A DNA stretch of 38,389 bases from Bdellovibrio sp. Its GTDB lineage: Bacteria; Myxococcota; SpSt-1050. Position numbers and translations under genes: made by a program. Below the pieces are notes generated by a model that saw only the letters and a program-made list of their open reading frames with translations, ran no database searches and was not told the DNA's origin. Positions 26,170 through 36,183 of the stretch are shown here, piece by piece. How positions within the stretch are numbered: the stretch's first letter is position 1; each line of letters opens with the position of its first letter. Location of the stretch: the NCBI GenBank assembly GCA_020725805.1, contig DYEF01000015.1, positions 1 to 38,389 on the forward strand, in the 5' to 3' direction.

Positions 26170-29100
26170 TAGCACGCGAGGTTATATGTAATTTTTACCT
26201 CTTCTCCGTCCTTTACCTGAACATTCGGACCAAGCAATATTGAATTGTTTGCCGAATCGTAGGTAAATCCGCTCTGAGGGTCTTTATTCAGCTTATTTCC
26301 TGACACAAATACCTCTATTGAGTTTTCATCCGGGCGTGAGTGCAGGAAGAACTCGTTTTTTGTATCGAAGACATCGAGCCCGAGCTTGCTCATAAGCGGT
26401 CCCCAGTTTTTATTGCAGATGCTTGCTGCTATACCTTTGCCAACCTTCTTGTACATATCCAGATACCTGATACCGGCGGACTCGGAGGATGAGCCGGGGC
26501 ACTTCATCGGACTTGGCAGGTTGTTTATATCTCCGTCCTTATCGAGTCCTGTAACAATTGAGAGCGAGAGAAGCTTTCCTGTGGCGTCCTTCTTTATCTG
26601 TTTGAAATAGTCGGCATAATAATCGACCGACCCCGGAGACTGGTCGTCCTCGTCGGCAACCATTATCAGGTAGAGTTTTGCCTGGTCTCTGAGAAAGCCC
26701 TTGTTCTTCCCCGGGTCATCTATGACAGGAGACGAGAGTGCCTTCTTTGCCGCCTCGAAACAGGCCTCCGCCTCGTCCGAACAGCATTCGCCGATTAAGG
26801 CATTCTTTCTGAACGCCTCTATAATCTCCTGACTGCTCGAAAGCACCGGCTGATAATTCGGAGTCGGATTCTGGGGAGGATTATTTGCTATAATTTTCGG
26901 AGTTCCCTTCTTGTTGAACAGGACTCCGGGGTAATTGTAGTCACCCGAATCTGTCTTTGCCGGTTCGTTAATCTCCGAAGAGATGACTCCGATCTGAAAG
27001 TCTGCGTTTACATTTACGGCATAGTTGATAAAGAGAGGAAAATTGCCGGCGAGAGATGCCTGGTCATCTGCCATCGAGCCGGAGTTGTCAATGCACCAGA
27101 GTATGTCTATCTTCGGTTTGCCGGAGGCGGTATATTTCTCTTCCACCTTATTGTCCGGCAGTCCGTTGCCTGTCAGCAGGAGTTCATATTTGCCGTTTGT
27201 CAGGTTGGATGCATCGCTCGTAATTGTGAGAGTCGATTCCTTCTTTCCTGAAGATGACGGGGAGAACTTCATCTTAAAGGAAGATTTTGAACCCGGTTGA
27301 ATAATAATCGGCAAATTAGGTTTGTTGGTTACGGTAAATTCTGCGGAATTCGGGACGAGATTGCTTACTGTCAGGGGAGAGGTGCCGGTATTAAACATTG
27401 TTATTGTGAGCTCGGGTCCGGAGCAGTCTGTTGTGGCGTCCGGAAACAGAGCCGGGTCGGGACTGACCAGAAGATGGGAAGAGACACCGCTGCATATCAT
27501 CGGGAAGGTAAGAGATGGGTTGTTCGGGTCCGTTGTGGTGATACTGATAAAGTTCTTTGTGCCGCTGCTGTCGGGATTACCGTCCTTGTCCGGTGCAAAT
27601 CCGTTTTTATCCGGTGTACACCAGATATCAAAACGGGCATTCGTCCCGACCGGAACCCTGAGAGGATACTGCGGTGTCCGTATCAGCTTAAACCACTTCC
27701 CCACATTCGGACCAAAGGCGCCGGTATTTATAAAACACTCGGAAGTTCCTGTGTTCTCGAGCACGACCGAACGGGTGTATGTCTTGCCGACAGGGACATT
27801 TCCCCAGCTCAGTTTGTTGTTTTCCGGCAAAATGAAGAATTTGCATACGGGTTCCTCTCCGCCGCATCCGGTGAGATACAGTGTCTCGTACGGAGAATCG
27901 ACCGAATTGGAGTATATTATCATCTTGTCGTCAAGACAGGTCTTTTCTGTCTGCGCCGTATACTCCATCTGTACTTTTACTCTGTCGCCCGGCATCATCG
28001 AAAAGGGAATGCTCGAGATTGCACCGGAAGAGGAGCCCTGAATGAACATCGAGATTATCTTGAAATTGTCTCTGTTTGTTGGTCCCTCGAATTTTGTAAC
28101 CTCACAGGCACCGTCACCAAGATTGTAGATATAGAAATCCTTGAGCTGCTTCTGTCCCGCTGCCATATGTCCGTAGTCCAGAGACTGGGGGTCGATTTTG
28201 AGAATACAGGACGGAAGATTCTGTCCTGTTCCCATAAGGTTTATTGTAGCCTTTCCATTCTTGAGCGACGGGTCGTCCGATTCAACAATTACTGATGCGG
28301 TGTCGAGTCCCTCGTTTTTAGGCAGATAATAGAGTTTGAGTCCCACTTCGGTGTCGGGTGCCAGTTCCTGAGAGGTAGGACTGGTTGTCCCGTCGTATCC
28401 GAATTCGTTGTCCGCATTATTGTTGAGGGCGATACTCAGAATCTTGACCGGTTTTGTGCCGCAGCTTTTGAGATTGAAGACTTTATCCGCCCTTGTATTG
28501 ACCGGCACGACACCAAAATCATAAAAGGGTGCTTCATAGCAGAGTTTCGGTGCCATTCCGACAGCAGTAATGCTGATTATCACTTCATCAAGAATCTCGT
28601 CATCTGTGGTAACGATTATCTGACCGATATCTTTCCCCCCGTCAGCGGGTTTGTAGATTACCGCCGTAGTATTGTTTTTCTTTGGTTCGACCGCAATCTC
28701 TTTTGTGTTTGCCGGCTCGGTAGAGAATTCGTAGGCGTTTATCATCTGGTTTTCTTCGCACTGATTGTTGTTTAAGGGACACTGTCTTATCCTGATCTCT
28801 TTCTGAATCATCCGGATCTCACCTGCATTCCTGACAATGACAGTCCTTCTGGATACATCGGAGGTCTTCGGGTCAACGGAGCCGAAATCAACCGAAAGGC
28901 AGCCGTCTTTCTGGCTTGTCTCACAGTCTGATGTACATTTCACGATATTCCCGTTCTCGTCCCCTGTGCAGACATCAAGTTTTGCCTCCGCGCCCTTTCC
29001 CTTCAGGGTATATGTCTCGGATTTAACCACATTTGCTGCCTTGTTGTGATACCATTCTACCGTCAGTTTTCCCTCATCGGTTCCGGATTTTCGCGGAAAG

Positions 29101-29420
29101 TATGCAATCTTTATGATGCCGCTCTGGGACGGTGAAATGGACGGTGTAAACTGGACTACACTGAAGGCATCGGAGTTTGTCCCTGACGTAAAGGAGACGG
29201 CTACGGATTTGAATTCGAGATTATTTTTGCCGGAGTTTCTGATAGTTAAGTCCAGCTCCTTTGTGGTATTGACACGGACGGTTCCGAAGTCAATGATCTT
29301 GTCTGATGAGCAGTTCGTACACTCGTAAAACGGGGTAATCTCCTCGAGTTTCGAATCCTCGCACTGGCAGGCTGAAAACAGGAGTATCCCGGCCAAAAGA
29401 AAATATCCATATCTGTACAT
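26166..29420 (-). CDS. Lipoprotein with choice-of-anchor-D repeats and a VWA domain
   Basis: A 1084-residue predicted lipoprotein with lipobox FSAC and Cys18. About five or six ASPM/SPD-2/Hydin-type beta domains (choice-of-anchor D, about 25-770) repeat the pattern DFGxVxxxTxxxxxLxxxNxGxxxL, for example IDFGTVRVNTTKELDLTIR and YDFGVVPVNTRADKVFNLK. A von Willebrand A domain is at about 770-1000, with a complete MIDAS start DNSGSM near 778 followed by a DxSxxS pattern and two later Asp loops. A short C-terminal beta tail follows. Many Cys pairs suggest disulfides outside the cytoplasm. GAGGAGG precedes the ATG. Fifteen bp separate it from the upstream MEMO-AMMECR1 gene, so it is second in an operon. 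Role: probable metal-dependent protein binding at the surface. Confidence 0.85.
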   Translation of the reverse strand: MYRYGYFLLAGILLFSACQCEDSKLEEITPFYECTNCSSDKIIDFGTVRVNTTKELDLTIRNSGKNNLEFKSVAVSFTSGTNSDAFSVVQFTPSISPSQSGIIKIAYFPRKSGTDEGKLTVEWYHNKAANVVKSETYTLKGKGAEAKLDVCTGDENGNIVKCTSDCETSQKDGCLSVDFGSVDPKTSDVSRRTVIVRNAGEIRMIQKEIRIRQCPLNNNQCEENQMINAYEFSTEPANTKEIAVEPKKNNTTAVIYKPADGGKDIGQIIVTTDDEILDEVIISITAVGMAPKLCYEAPFYDFGVVPVNTRADKVFNLKSCGTKPVKILSIALNNNADNEFGYDGTTSPTSQELAPDTEVGLKLYYLPKNEGLDTASVIVESDDPSLKNGKATINLMGTGQNLPSCILKIDPQSLDYGHMAAGQKQLKDFYIYNLGDGACEVTKFEGPTNRDNFKIISMFIQGSSSGAISSIPFSMMPGDRVKVQMEYTAQTEKTCLDDKMIIYSNSVDSPYETLYLTGCGGEEPVCKFFILPENNKLSWGNVPVGKTYTRSVVLENTGTSECFINTGAFGPNVGKWFKLIRTPQYPLRVPVGTNARFDIWCTPDKNGFAPDKDGNPDSSGTKNFISITTTDPNNPSLTFPMICSGVSSHLLVSPDPALFPDATTDCSGPELTITMFNTGTSPLTVSNLVPNSAEFTVTNKPNLPIIIQPGSKSSFKMKFSPSSSGKKESTLTITSDASNLTNGKYELLLTGNGLPDNKVEEKYTASGKPKIDILWCIDNSGSMADDQASLAGNFPLFINYAVNVNADFQIGVISSEINEPAKTDSGDYNYPGVLFNKKGTPKIIANNPPQNPTPNYQPVLSSSQEIIEAFRKNALIGECCSDEAEACFEAAKKALSSPVIDDPGKNKGFLRDQAKLYLIMVADEDDQSPGSVDYYADYFKQIKKDATGKLLSLSIVTGLDKDGDINNLPSPMKCPGSSSESAGIRYLDMYKKVGKGIAASICNKNWGPLMSKLGLDVFDTKNEFFLHSRPDENSIEVFVSGNKLNKDPQSGFTYDSANNSILLGPNVQVKDGEEVKITYNLACY

Positions 29421-29435
29421 CAGTCTCTTCCTCCT

Positions 29436-30998
29436 CTATTTCTTTATAAAATCGCTCTCGTGAAAAACGATCGCCTCGAACTTTTCGAGTTTTATATCCC
29501 CCTTTTTGTAGCAGTCCATATTGAGTCCGGCCTTGAGGCACAGGTGAGCCAGATATTCATCGACAGTCTTCCATCCCGCCTCCTCGGGTACCTGAGGCAG
29601 AAAGACACCTTTATTGAATCCTCTTGTCAGCACGAGTCCGTCCCGTCCCAGAACGATATCCTCCTTTTTGATAGGCTCAAGCGGTGTAAGTACAGATATC
29701 TCAATCTCAATATCCTTCAGTTCGCTCATCTCGACCGGCATAAACCGCGGGTCGTTTACAGCGGCATTAACTGCGTTGGAGAGAACGGATTTGTAGAGTG
29801 GTTCGAATGCCATAATATGGCCGATACAACCTCTCAGGTCGCCGTGTTTCTTCAGTGTCACAAATGCAGCACCCTTCTCCTTGAGTTTATCTGACTTGGG
29901 CCTGTAATCCATCTCCTTCTTGTTCTTCAGATAGTACTCTACTGAATTTCTGGCAAGGGTAAGAAGTTCCTTCTTCTCTTCATCGGTGAGTGTGTATTTC
30001 ACATTTCCCTCCTTTTCGATCTTGACTCCTCCCGATTCACTCTCCTTGAGTTCCTTCAGCTTTGATTTTGACCCTTTAAAGTATGCGACAGAGCCGTATC
30101 CTACGACAGCACTCTTGTCACCCGCTGTATCTCCCGAATTTTCGTGGAATACCACATAAGGTCCGTCGGCACCGGCGAGTCTCGCAATGTTCATCAGGAC
30201 AACAATCGGGGCAATACCGCAGAACTGTGTCTTCTCCTGCATCTCCTCGTCGAAGAGCGTATCAGGGTCATTCTTCTTCAGAACGGAGAGTGAATATTCG
30301 TCAACGGCATTATTCTCGTCATAAGGCTTGTAATGGGACATATCCGAGCTCGCAATATAGAGCACGTTCTTCTTCTTGAGCGAGTTGTATACTGAAGTTG
30401 CGATCTCCCTCAGTGCCTTCTTGTCATAGACAGGGACGATGATTGGCAGAATTTTCGGGTCTTTCAGGTAATACTGAACAAAGGGCAACTGGACTTCAAG
30501 CGAGTGTTCAACCTTGAAATACCCCGGTTCGGATATGAAGTTTTTAGTGTCTTTGAGTAGTTCTGATGCCGCTTCTCTGTCGATAGGCAGTTCCCCGAGC
30601 GGTGTTTTATATGTATCATAATTCAGTACTGCGGCCTTGTGTCCTCTCATTCTGTGAGATGGTGCCATAACCACAATCAGGTCATACTTTCTCCCCTCTG
30701 CGAGCTTGAACCCGTAAGCTGCGGTCCTGCCCGAATAGATATAACCTGCGTGTGGTGATATGAGTCCGAATACTTCGCCCTTGTTCTCTACAGTCTTTTT
30801 CACCTGTTTATCGAATTTATCGAGCATACCCTTGAGCTCTGTCTGGCTTGCGGGATAGAATGAGCCTGCTACTACCGGGCTGAATATTTCTTTCATCTCT
30901 TCTCCTTTCTTTTGCTTCGATTCGGGTTTTGATGAACAACAGATAATAAAAGAGAGTATAAAAATCAGAATCCTTTTAAAAATATCTAACTTATACAT
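29436..30998 (-). CDS. MEMO (AmmeMemoRadiSam B)-AMMECR1 fusion with an N-terminal signal
   Basis: A 520-residue fusion of two AmmeMemoRadiSam components. Residues 37-310 are a MEMO domain: FSPVVAGSFYPA, then the metal-site positions of the human protein at His83 (SPHAGYIYSG), His115 (APSHRMRG), His222 (SSDMSHY) and Cys260 (QFCGIAP). Residues 340-520 are an AMMECR1 domain with FVTLKKHGDLRGCIG and DPRF. MEMO folds resemble class III non-haem dioxygenases; the biochemical role in bacteria is unsettled. The usual third component, a radical SAM protein, is not adjacent. The first 21 residues look like a lipoprotein signal (hydrophobic, CC), so the product may be exported. However, an internal ATG at 30896 (Met35) has AAAGGAG (30902-30908) five bases upstream and would give a cytosolic form. 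The upstream ATG (30998) has only AGGTG. Either or both starts may be used. Confidence 0.85.
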   Translation of the reverse strand: MYKLDIFKRILIFILSFIICCSSKPESKQKKGEEMKEIFSPVVAGSFYPASQTELKGMLDKFDKQVKKTVENKGEVFGLISPHAGYIYSGRTAAYGFKLAEGRKYDLIVVMAPSHRMRGHKAAVLNYDTYKTPLGELPIDREAASELLKDTKNFISEPGYFKVEHSLEVQLPFVQYYLKDPKILPIIVPVYDKKALREIATSVYNSLKKKNVLYIASSDMSHYKPYDENNAVDEYSLSVLKKNDPDTLFDEEMQEKTQFCGIAPIVVLMNIARLAGADGPYVVFHENSGDTAGDKSAVVGYGSVAYFKGSKSKLKELKESESGGVKIEKEGNVKYTLTDEEKKELLTLARNSVEYYLKNKKEMDYRPKSDKLKEKGAAFVTLKKHGDLRGCIGHIMAFEPLYKSVLSNAVNAAVNDPRFMPVEMSELKDIEIEISVLTPLEPIKKEDIVLGRDGLVLTRGFNKGVFLPQVPEEAGWKTVDEYLAHLCLKAGLNMDCYKKGDIKLEKFEAIVFHESDFIKK

Positions 30999-31019
30999 AT
31001 ATAGAACACCTGTTGTTCA

Positions 31020-31048
31020 ATAATAGTCAATTTGATACAGAATATCAA
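31020..31048 (-). promoter_or_regulatory. Sigma-70 promoter of the MEMO-VWA-ZIP operon
   Basis: Minus strand TTGATA (31043-31048), 17 bp, TATTAT (31020-31025), with one mismatch in each box. The start at 30998 lies 22 bp downstream of the -10 box. Confidence 0.6.
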
Positions 31049-31129
31049 GCAATTAAAGAGATACCTTTAGGAATAGCCTCTTTTCTTATACAGAACGTTC
31101 GGGACACAGAGAGAATATCCAGAAATTAT

Positions 31130-34100
31130 TTACTCCAGCTTCAATATTATGATTCCTCTATTGAGGTTTGAGACATAAGCAATATTTCCTGTAATCGAGG
31201 GCATCGCCTCATACACATTAAAGAAATATTTAGAATACACATTATCACCATCATTAGAAAAATCATAGGATGTAAGTGAGGTTTGTAAACCTGTATATGC
31301 AAATTCACCACTTATAACAATTTTATTAACATACGAATCTGATGTCTTCAGATTCCTGAGCTCCGGATTAACAGGATCTCCAAGAAACGCCCTAATAACC
31401 CCTAATGCACTATACGACGAATAGTACAAATATCTCCCACTAATTGAGAGTTCACCAGCCATATGGCCGTGATTATTGATATATATGTTTTTTAAGACTG
31501 GAGATTCCACTTCTGATATATCATAGATTAGAATACCTCGTCCCGGAACAGCGACATAGAGATACCTGGAGAACAAAGCAAAGGCGTAATTCTGCTCTAC
31601 ATAGTGAGTCTCCTGTCCGCAGTTTCCTATTGTCAGGGTATTTCTGAGAGTAAAGTCTTTTAAACTAACAATCTCAATCTCTTCTATACAATTGTTATAA
31701 TCCTCCTTATTATTATCAACTCCTACAAAGAGATAACCGTCAACAGGGATGGCTGATATTATTTCACGATTTGACGAATTACTTATATTGTAACTCTCCT
31801 GTAACACCTGATTGAGGTTAAAATGGTAGAGAATTACCCTGTCATCAGTTACAGCATACACCCCGCTATCATAAAAATTAATATACTTTCCATGAGATGG
31901 ACCAAGATCATCCTGATAAGTCTTATTGAGGCTAAGATCATTAATGTGTTTCCCAAATTCAATAAACGAAGTATCAATAATTCCAATAAGCTCTTTATAT
32001 ATAGTGATATCTAAATTGTTCATATCTGTATAATAGTATTCGCCAACCTTTTTGGGACTTCTGGGATTAGCGAGTGAGAATATTTTAATTGACGATGAGT
32101 TTGCGTAAGAATTAAAATTGCTTACAAAAAGCAGGGTTTTGGAAACATCTATATCTTTCTGTGTAACATAATAATATTTATCAGTCGAAATATTATTTCT
32201 TAGGTGTCCATAGTTATCATTCTCGATTTCATATAAAAATTCATTCTGTCCATAGTTACGGAATATTCTTATGCCGCCATTTGTCGATATATAATAGTAT
32301 ATACCTTCTGAAATAATGTTCAGTCCAATATCATTTGTAGATATCTCATTCTCTTTGGAAAAATTACCCGGGCTAAGCGGCGAATTATATCTGAATATCG
32401 ACATTTCTGTAGAATCAAGTATATACAACTTATCCTGAAACACCTCCATTCCTATCGTGCTTTGCGACAATTCCTGTTTTAAAGTAATGTTTTCAATATC
32501 TGAAATATTAAAGATAAACATATTGTCATAAAAGGCCCCAACATAGAGATAAATTCCCTGAATCACCATTGAGGAAATATATTTAATCGTAAGATTCTGA
32601 GTCTTTTTCAGCTGTGGGTTTGAGATATCAGAGATATCGTAAATCCATATCGATGAATTTGAAGGGTTTGGGTTTGGGCCATTAACCCCCACAAAGAGAT
32701 AATTATTGTTAAATGCTAAACTGGATGCAAAATTATCAACTGGCAATGTAATATTTTTCACGACCTTTATATTCGATGGTTCTGAAACATCAAAAATCAC
32801 AACTCCATTTTCACCGTCTGCCACAAAGGCATATCTTCCATAAAGTTCTAATTGATGCATAGTTTTAAATTCAGGTCTTTTTATATGCCCAAGCAAGACG
32901 GGGGTCCTTGGGGATGAGACATCAATTATATGCAATCCTCCGTTCCCGTTTTTGTTGCCAGTAGTTACATATAATAATCCGTCTCTCTCCTCCACTGCCT
33001 CAAATGAAGAATCAGTTTCTGCGCCAACCTCGTTTAAGGATATATCCCTTATCAGGTCCGGGGATATCTCTCCCGCGATAGCCATAGCCGGTTTGAAAGA
33101 TATACTTCCTATGTTTGGATTGGGCTTAGTATCGTCATAAGCCGCAACATCGATATAAAAAGGCATACCATTTGGAACTCCGGTCAGCCAAAACTCACAC
33201 ACCTCCTTCCCGTTGTTGTCGATCTTACAGGGTTTCCCGACGTTTATTGGAGATGAGCCATTATCAGCAAAACTACCATTGAGAGAATAATTCGAATAGC
33301 CATAATATATCAGATACCCGGAAATATCACTCTCATAATCCGGCGGTTCCCACGAGATAAGCACCTTTGAATCATTGTTTTCGGCTTTCAGATTGCGGAT
33401 ATTGTTTGGCGGAAGTGAATCTTCCGTTATGGTTACAAAGTCGATATCACTGTAATTCCCTGCCTCGTCCACACCTCTTATCATCAGGGTTGTGGTATCA
33501 TTTTGGGCGACATAGAATCTGACAGTATCTTCATCTATCAGCTGATTAGGCAGGTCTTTTATATCCATAAACCAGTTGATATAAAAGCAGTTTTCATCAT
33601 AACCGCCCGATATCTGGAATTTATAGTCGGTTATATTTTCATCATCCGGCAGAACTGAGATATCAACATCAATATATCCGAGGAACTGACAGTCTGGATG
33701 TGCAGGCAGATTTGTTTTAGTGTATTCGACCTTCTTCAGTCTGGGACTTGTGGGAGGGATTGTGTCGATTACAAGAGGGATTTCAACTGGCGAAAGGCTC
33801 CTGTTCCCTGCCCAGTCAGTCGCAGATATTTTCACCAGATACTCCCCGTCCTGAATATAGGGAATAATGGTATTGCTGGTGTATGATTCGCCTGTAAAGT
33901 AGATTTCATAGTCCTTGTAGATTTCAATCCTGTATTTTTCGATCTCGCCCGAATCGGGGCAGAGGTACTGCCATGAGAAGAGCGGGGTGCTGACATTCGT
34001 GAAGTACTTGTTCTTCTGTGCTGAAAATCTGGAGTTTGAGACGCTGATGTTTTCCGGAGAGCAGGGTGGCGTGGTGTCGAGTATCAGCTCCTTTACGAAT

Positions 34101-35971
34101 GCATCTGTCTCATTTCCCGATGCGTCTCTGAATCTGAAGAAAATATTGTGCAGGCCCTCTGAAGACCCGATATCGTAATTGCTCAGAGAATTTGCATACT
34201 GGACCCAGCCTGAGCCGCTGAAATCGTAGTTGTTGGATATTATCATCTCGGAGATATCCTGACCACTTATCTCGATGTTTACAAGGTTTGAATTTGTATA
34301 TTTTTTTTCGTTGTTTACCCTGATACTGCTTATCTGCGGCGGTAGTGTATCAACCGCTATTCTTTTCGTAAAGACGTTGCTTACGTTTCCCGCCCTGTCC
34401 GCTACTCTCACTTTAATGTCCAGAACCCCGTTTCTGACAGGGAGGACGACCGGATACATATCTCTGTAGACATCCCAGTTCTGGGGTTCGCTCTCTGACC
34501 CGAAGAAGACCTTTATCCTGTCTATATCTGCTACCTTGTTTGGGGCTGTGCTTTTTATCCTGAGGTTAACGAAAGCGGAGTTTACAGTTTCGGTTCCATT
34601 GATGCTCTTTGCTCCGTCAGCTTCGATATCTATCTCCGGCATAATATTATCGAAGAAAAACTCCTTTTTGTAGACTTCACTCTCGTTTCCGGCCTCATCT
34701 CTGAGTTGCAGAAGAAGAATCTTCTTTCCTGTCTTACCTGTGATTGGTTCTGAGAATTCACCTGAAAATGTGCCAAACGCAATCTGTCTTTCTTCGAAGA
34801 AACTCCCGTCCGGAGTGCTGCCCGGGAGCTCATCTTCATCTACAATGATTTTTCTTAAAGAGAGATTTTTGAAACCGGAGTAATTGTCGCCGGCAGTCAG
34901 TGCTATCCTGATGTTGTCCGAATTGATATAATCCGACACTGCGTCGGGGAAATAGATATTCTCTGCAACAGGCGGCGTTTTATCGAGGAATACCTTTACA
35001 GAGTAGAGTGGCGTCTCACGACACAGGATATCCCTGAATTTTACATAAATATTATACTCGCCTTCGCCTTTATTAAATTCAACGATTTCGTATCTGTTTT
35101 GGGTGAGCTCCTTCCATCCTGTGTCATCTGAGGCGGAATTGACAGATAATCTGAACTCCTTCAGAAAGTCACCGTAAAAAAAGACAATCTTTATTTTGTC
35201 CGATTTTGTTACAGATATGGGTCTGCCGGAACTATTCTCCTCCTCTGCCTGAATAAGTGCGGAAGGAGGAACAAGATTAACAACCCCTATATCAACAGAC
35301 TTGTTTTCCTCAACAACAACAGAGTTTCCGAGAAATCCCAGCCCATTATTTTCGTCGAAAGAGCTGAGACTATAAGTTCCCACCTTCACCTCATCAAAGA
35401 TAAAGCTTCCGTCTGCATCAGATGTAGATGTATATACCTTTCCCATATTAAAATTATCACAATTATTGGGCGCAGGTCTCATCATAAATCCGGATGATTT
35501 ATAGCCGGAAATCAGAGATACCCTTGCGTTTCCGACGCCGGTCTCGGAGTTGTTTTTCTCATCTTTTTTCTTTATATACCCCCGCACAATCCCCTTTTTG
35601 TAATTCAGGTTTATTACACCTACACTGGTCTTCTGACCCGGAATTATCGTTACAGGACCGACCTCTGCATCATAGTAAGTCGGGTCGGAGGCAACAATGC
35701 GCAGAAAATATGTCCCTTTTTCAATATCCCTGATTGTAAACCTGCCATCCCTTTCTGCAAGAGCAGTATAGGATGTATCCTTGATACTCACAGTGAAGTT
35801 TACTTTTTTGATGTCACTGTAATCCTCGGGACTGACGACCCCGTTCAGTTCGCCCCGTGCCTGAATTGTCTTCGGGGATTCGGGGTCATAGGGGTTTATC
35901 GGTTCTATCTCCGAAGAACAGGAGAAGTAGATGACAGGAAGTAAGAGAAAAAGTAATTTACTGGTTTTCAT
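31130..35971 (-). CDS. Lipoprotein with Ig/FN3-like domains and LVIVD-repeat C-terminus
   Basis: A 1613-residue predicted lipoprotein from the ATG at 35971; an alternative TTG start five codons earlier lacks a ribosome binding site, while GGAGG (complement 35977-35981) fits this ATG. Signal ends YFSC with Cys18. Two carboxypeptidase-regulatory-like beta domains (about 35-235, with DGRFTIRDIEKGTYFLRI and DGSFIFDEVKVGTYSLSS) precede several Ig-like domains of the DxAGNxS type (about 330-700), FN3-like domains (about 700-985; SWEPPDYESDISGYLIYYG) and a long C-terminal region (about 990-1613) with repeats such as GLLYVTTGNKNGNGGLHIID and YAFVADGENGVVIFDVS, characteristic of LVIVD propellers. The last third is more AT-rich than the first. 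Likely ligand binding at the cell surface. It has its own promoter. Confidence 0.83.
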   Translation of the reverse strand: MKTSKLLFLLLPVIYFSCSSEIEPINPYDPESPKTIQARGELNGVVSPEDYSDIKKVNFTVSIKDTSYTALAERDGRFTIRDIEKGTYFLRIVASDPTYYDAEVGPVTIIPGQKTSVGVINLNYKKGIVRGYIKKKDEKNNSETGVGNARVSLISGYKSSGFMMRPAPNNCDNFNMGKVYTSTSDADGSFIFDEVKVGTYSLSSFDENNGLGFLGNSVVVEENKSVDIGVVNLVPPSALIQAEEENSSGRPISVTKSDKIKIVFFYGDFLKEFRLSVNSASDDTGWKELTQNRYEIVEFNKGEGEYNIYVKFRDILCRETPLYSVKVFLDKTPPVAENIYFPDAVSDYINSDNIRIALTAGDNYSGFKNLSLRKIIVDEDELPGSTPDGSFFEERQIAFGTFSGEFSEPITGKTGKKILLLQLRDEAGNESEVYKKEFFFDNIMPEIDIEADGAKSINGTETVNSAFVNLRIKSTAPNKVADIDRIKVFFGSESEPQNWDVYRDMYPVVLPVRNGVLDIKVRVADRAGNVSNVFTKRIAVDTLPPQISSIRVNNEKKYTNSNLVNIEISGQDISEMIISNNYDFSGSGWVQYANSLSNYDIGSSEGLHNIFFRFRDASGNETDAFVKELILDTTPPCSPENISVSNSRFSAQKNKYFTNVSTPLFSWQYLCPDSGEIEKYRIEIYKDYEIYFTGESYTSNTIIPYIQDGEYLVKISATDWAGNRSLSPVEIPLVIDTIPPTSPRLKKVEYTKTNLPAHPDCQFLGYIDVDISVLPDDENITDYKFQISGGYDENCFYINWFMDIKDLPNQLIDEDTVRFYVAQNDTTTLMIRGVDEAGNYSDIDFVTITEDSLPPNNIRNLKAENNDSKVLISWEPPDYESDISGYLIYYGYSNYSLNGSFADNGSSPINVGKPCKIDNNGKEVCEFWLTGVPNGMPFYIDVAAYDDTKPNPNIGSISFKPAMAIAGEISPDLIRDISLNEVGAETDSSFEAVEERDGLLYVTTGNKNGNGGLHIIDVSSPRTPVLLGHIKRPEFKTMHQLELYGRYAFVADGENGVVIFDVSEPSNIKVVKNITLPVDNFASSLAFNNNYLFVGVNGPNPNPSNSSIWIYDISDISNPQLKKTQNLTIKYISSMVIQGIYLYVGAFYDNMFIFNISDIENITLKQELSQSTIGMEVFQDKLYILDSTEMSIFRYNSPLSPGNFSKENEISTNDIGLNIISEGIYYYISTNGGIRIFRNYGQNEFLYEIENDNYGHLRNNISTDKYYYVTQKDIDVSKTLLFVSNFNSYANSSSIKIFSLANPRSPKKVGEYYYTDMNNLDITIYKELIGIIDTSFIEFGKHINDLSLNKTYQDDLGPSHGKYINFYDSGVYAVTDDRVILYHFNLNQVLQESYNISNSSNREIISAIPVDGYLFVGVDNNKEDYNNCIEEIEIVSLKDFTLRNTLTIGNCGQETHYVEQNYAFALFSRYLYVAVPGRGILIYDISEVESPVLKNIYINNHGHMAGELSISGRYLYYSSYSALGVIRAFLGDPVNPELRNLKTSDSYVNKIVISGEFAYTGLQTSLTSYDFSNDGDNVYSKYFFNVYEAMPSITGNIAYVSNLNRGIIILKLE

Positions 35972-36001
35972 TTTTACCTCCACCAAAATATGTTGATTGA
36001 T

Positions 36002-36029
36002 ATTCTATAGAAGTTTCATCGTTTTGCAA
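36002..36029 (-). promoter_or_regulatory. Candidate promoter of the LVIVD lipoprotein
   Basis: Minus strand TTGCAA (36024-36029), 16 bp, TAGAAT (36002-36007), placed 31 bp before the start codon, with GGAGG between them. Two mismatches in the -35 box make it a moderate call. Confidence 0.4.
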
Positions 36030-36183
36030 GTGGCATAAATCACATCTTTATACTTGTGGTATGTATATAGGTTTTTCTGTTTTTCGGGAGACGGGTGTGT
36101 TACCGGTTTGTAATCTGGGCAGTATTCAGGTATCAGGTGTGTTCTGTCTGATTGATATTTTTCCTGCCTGACGACTTGAGATT

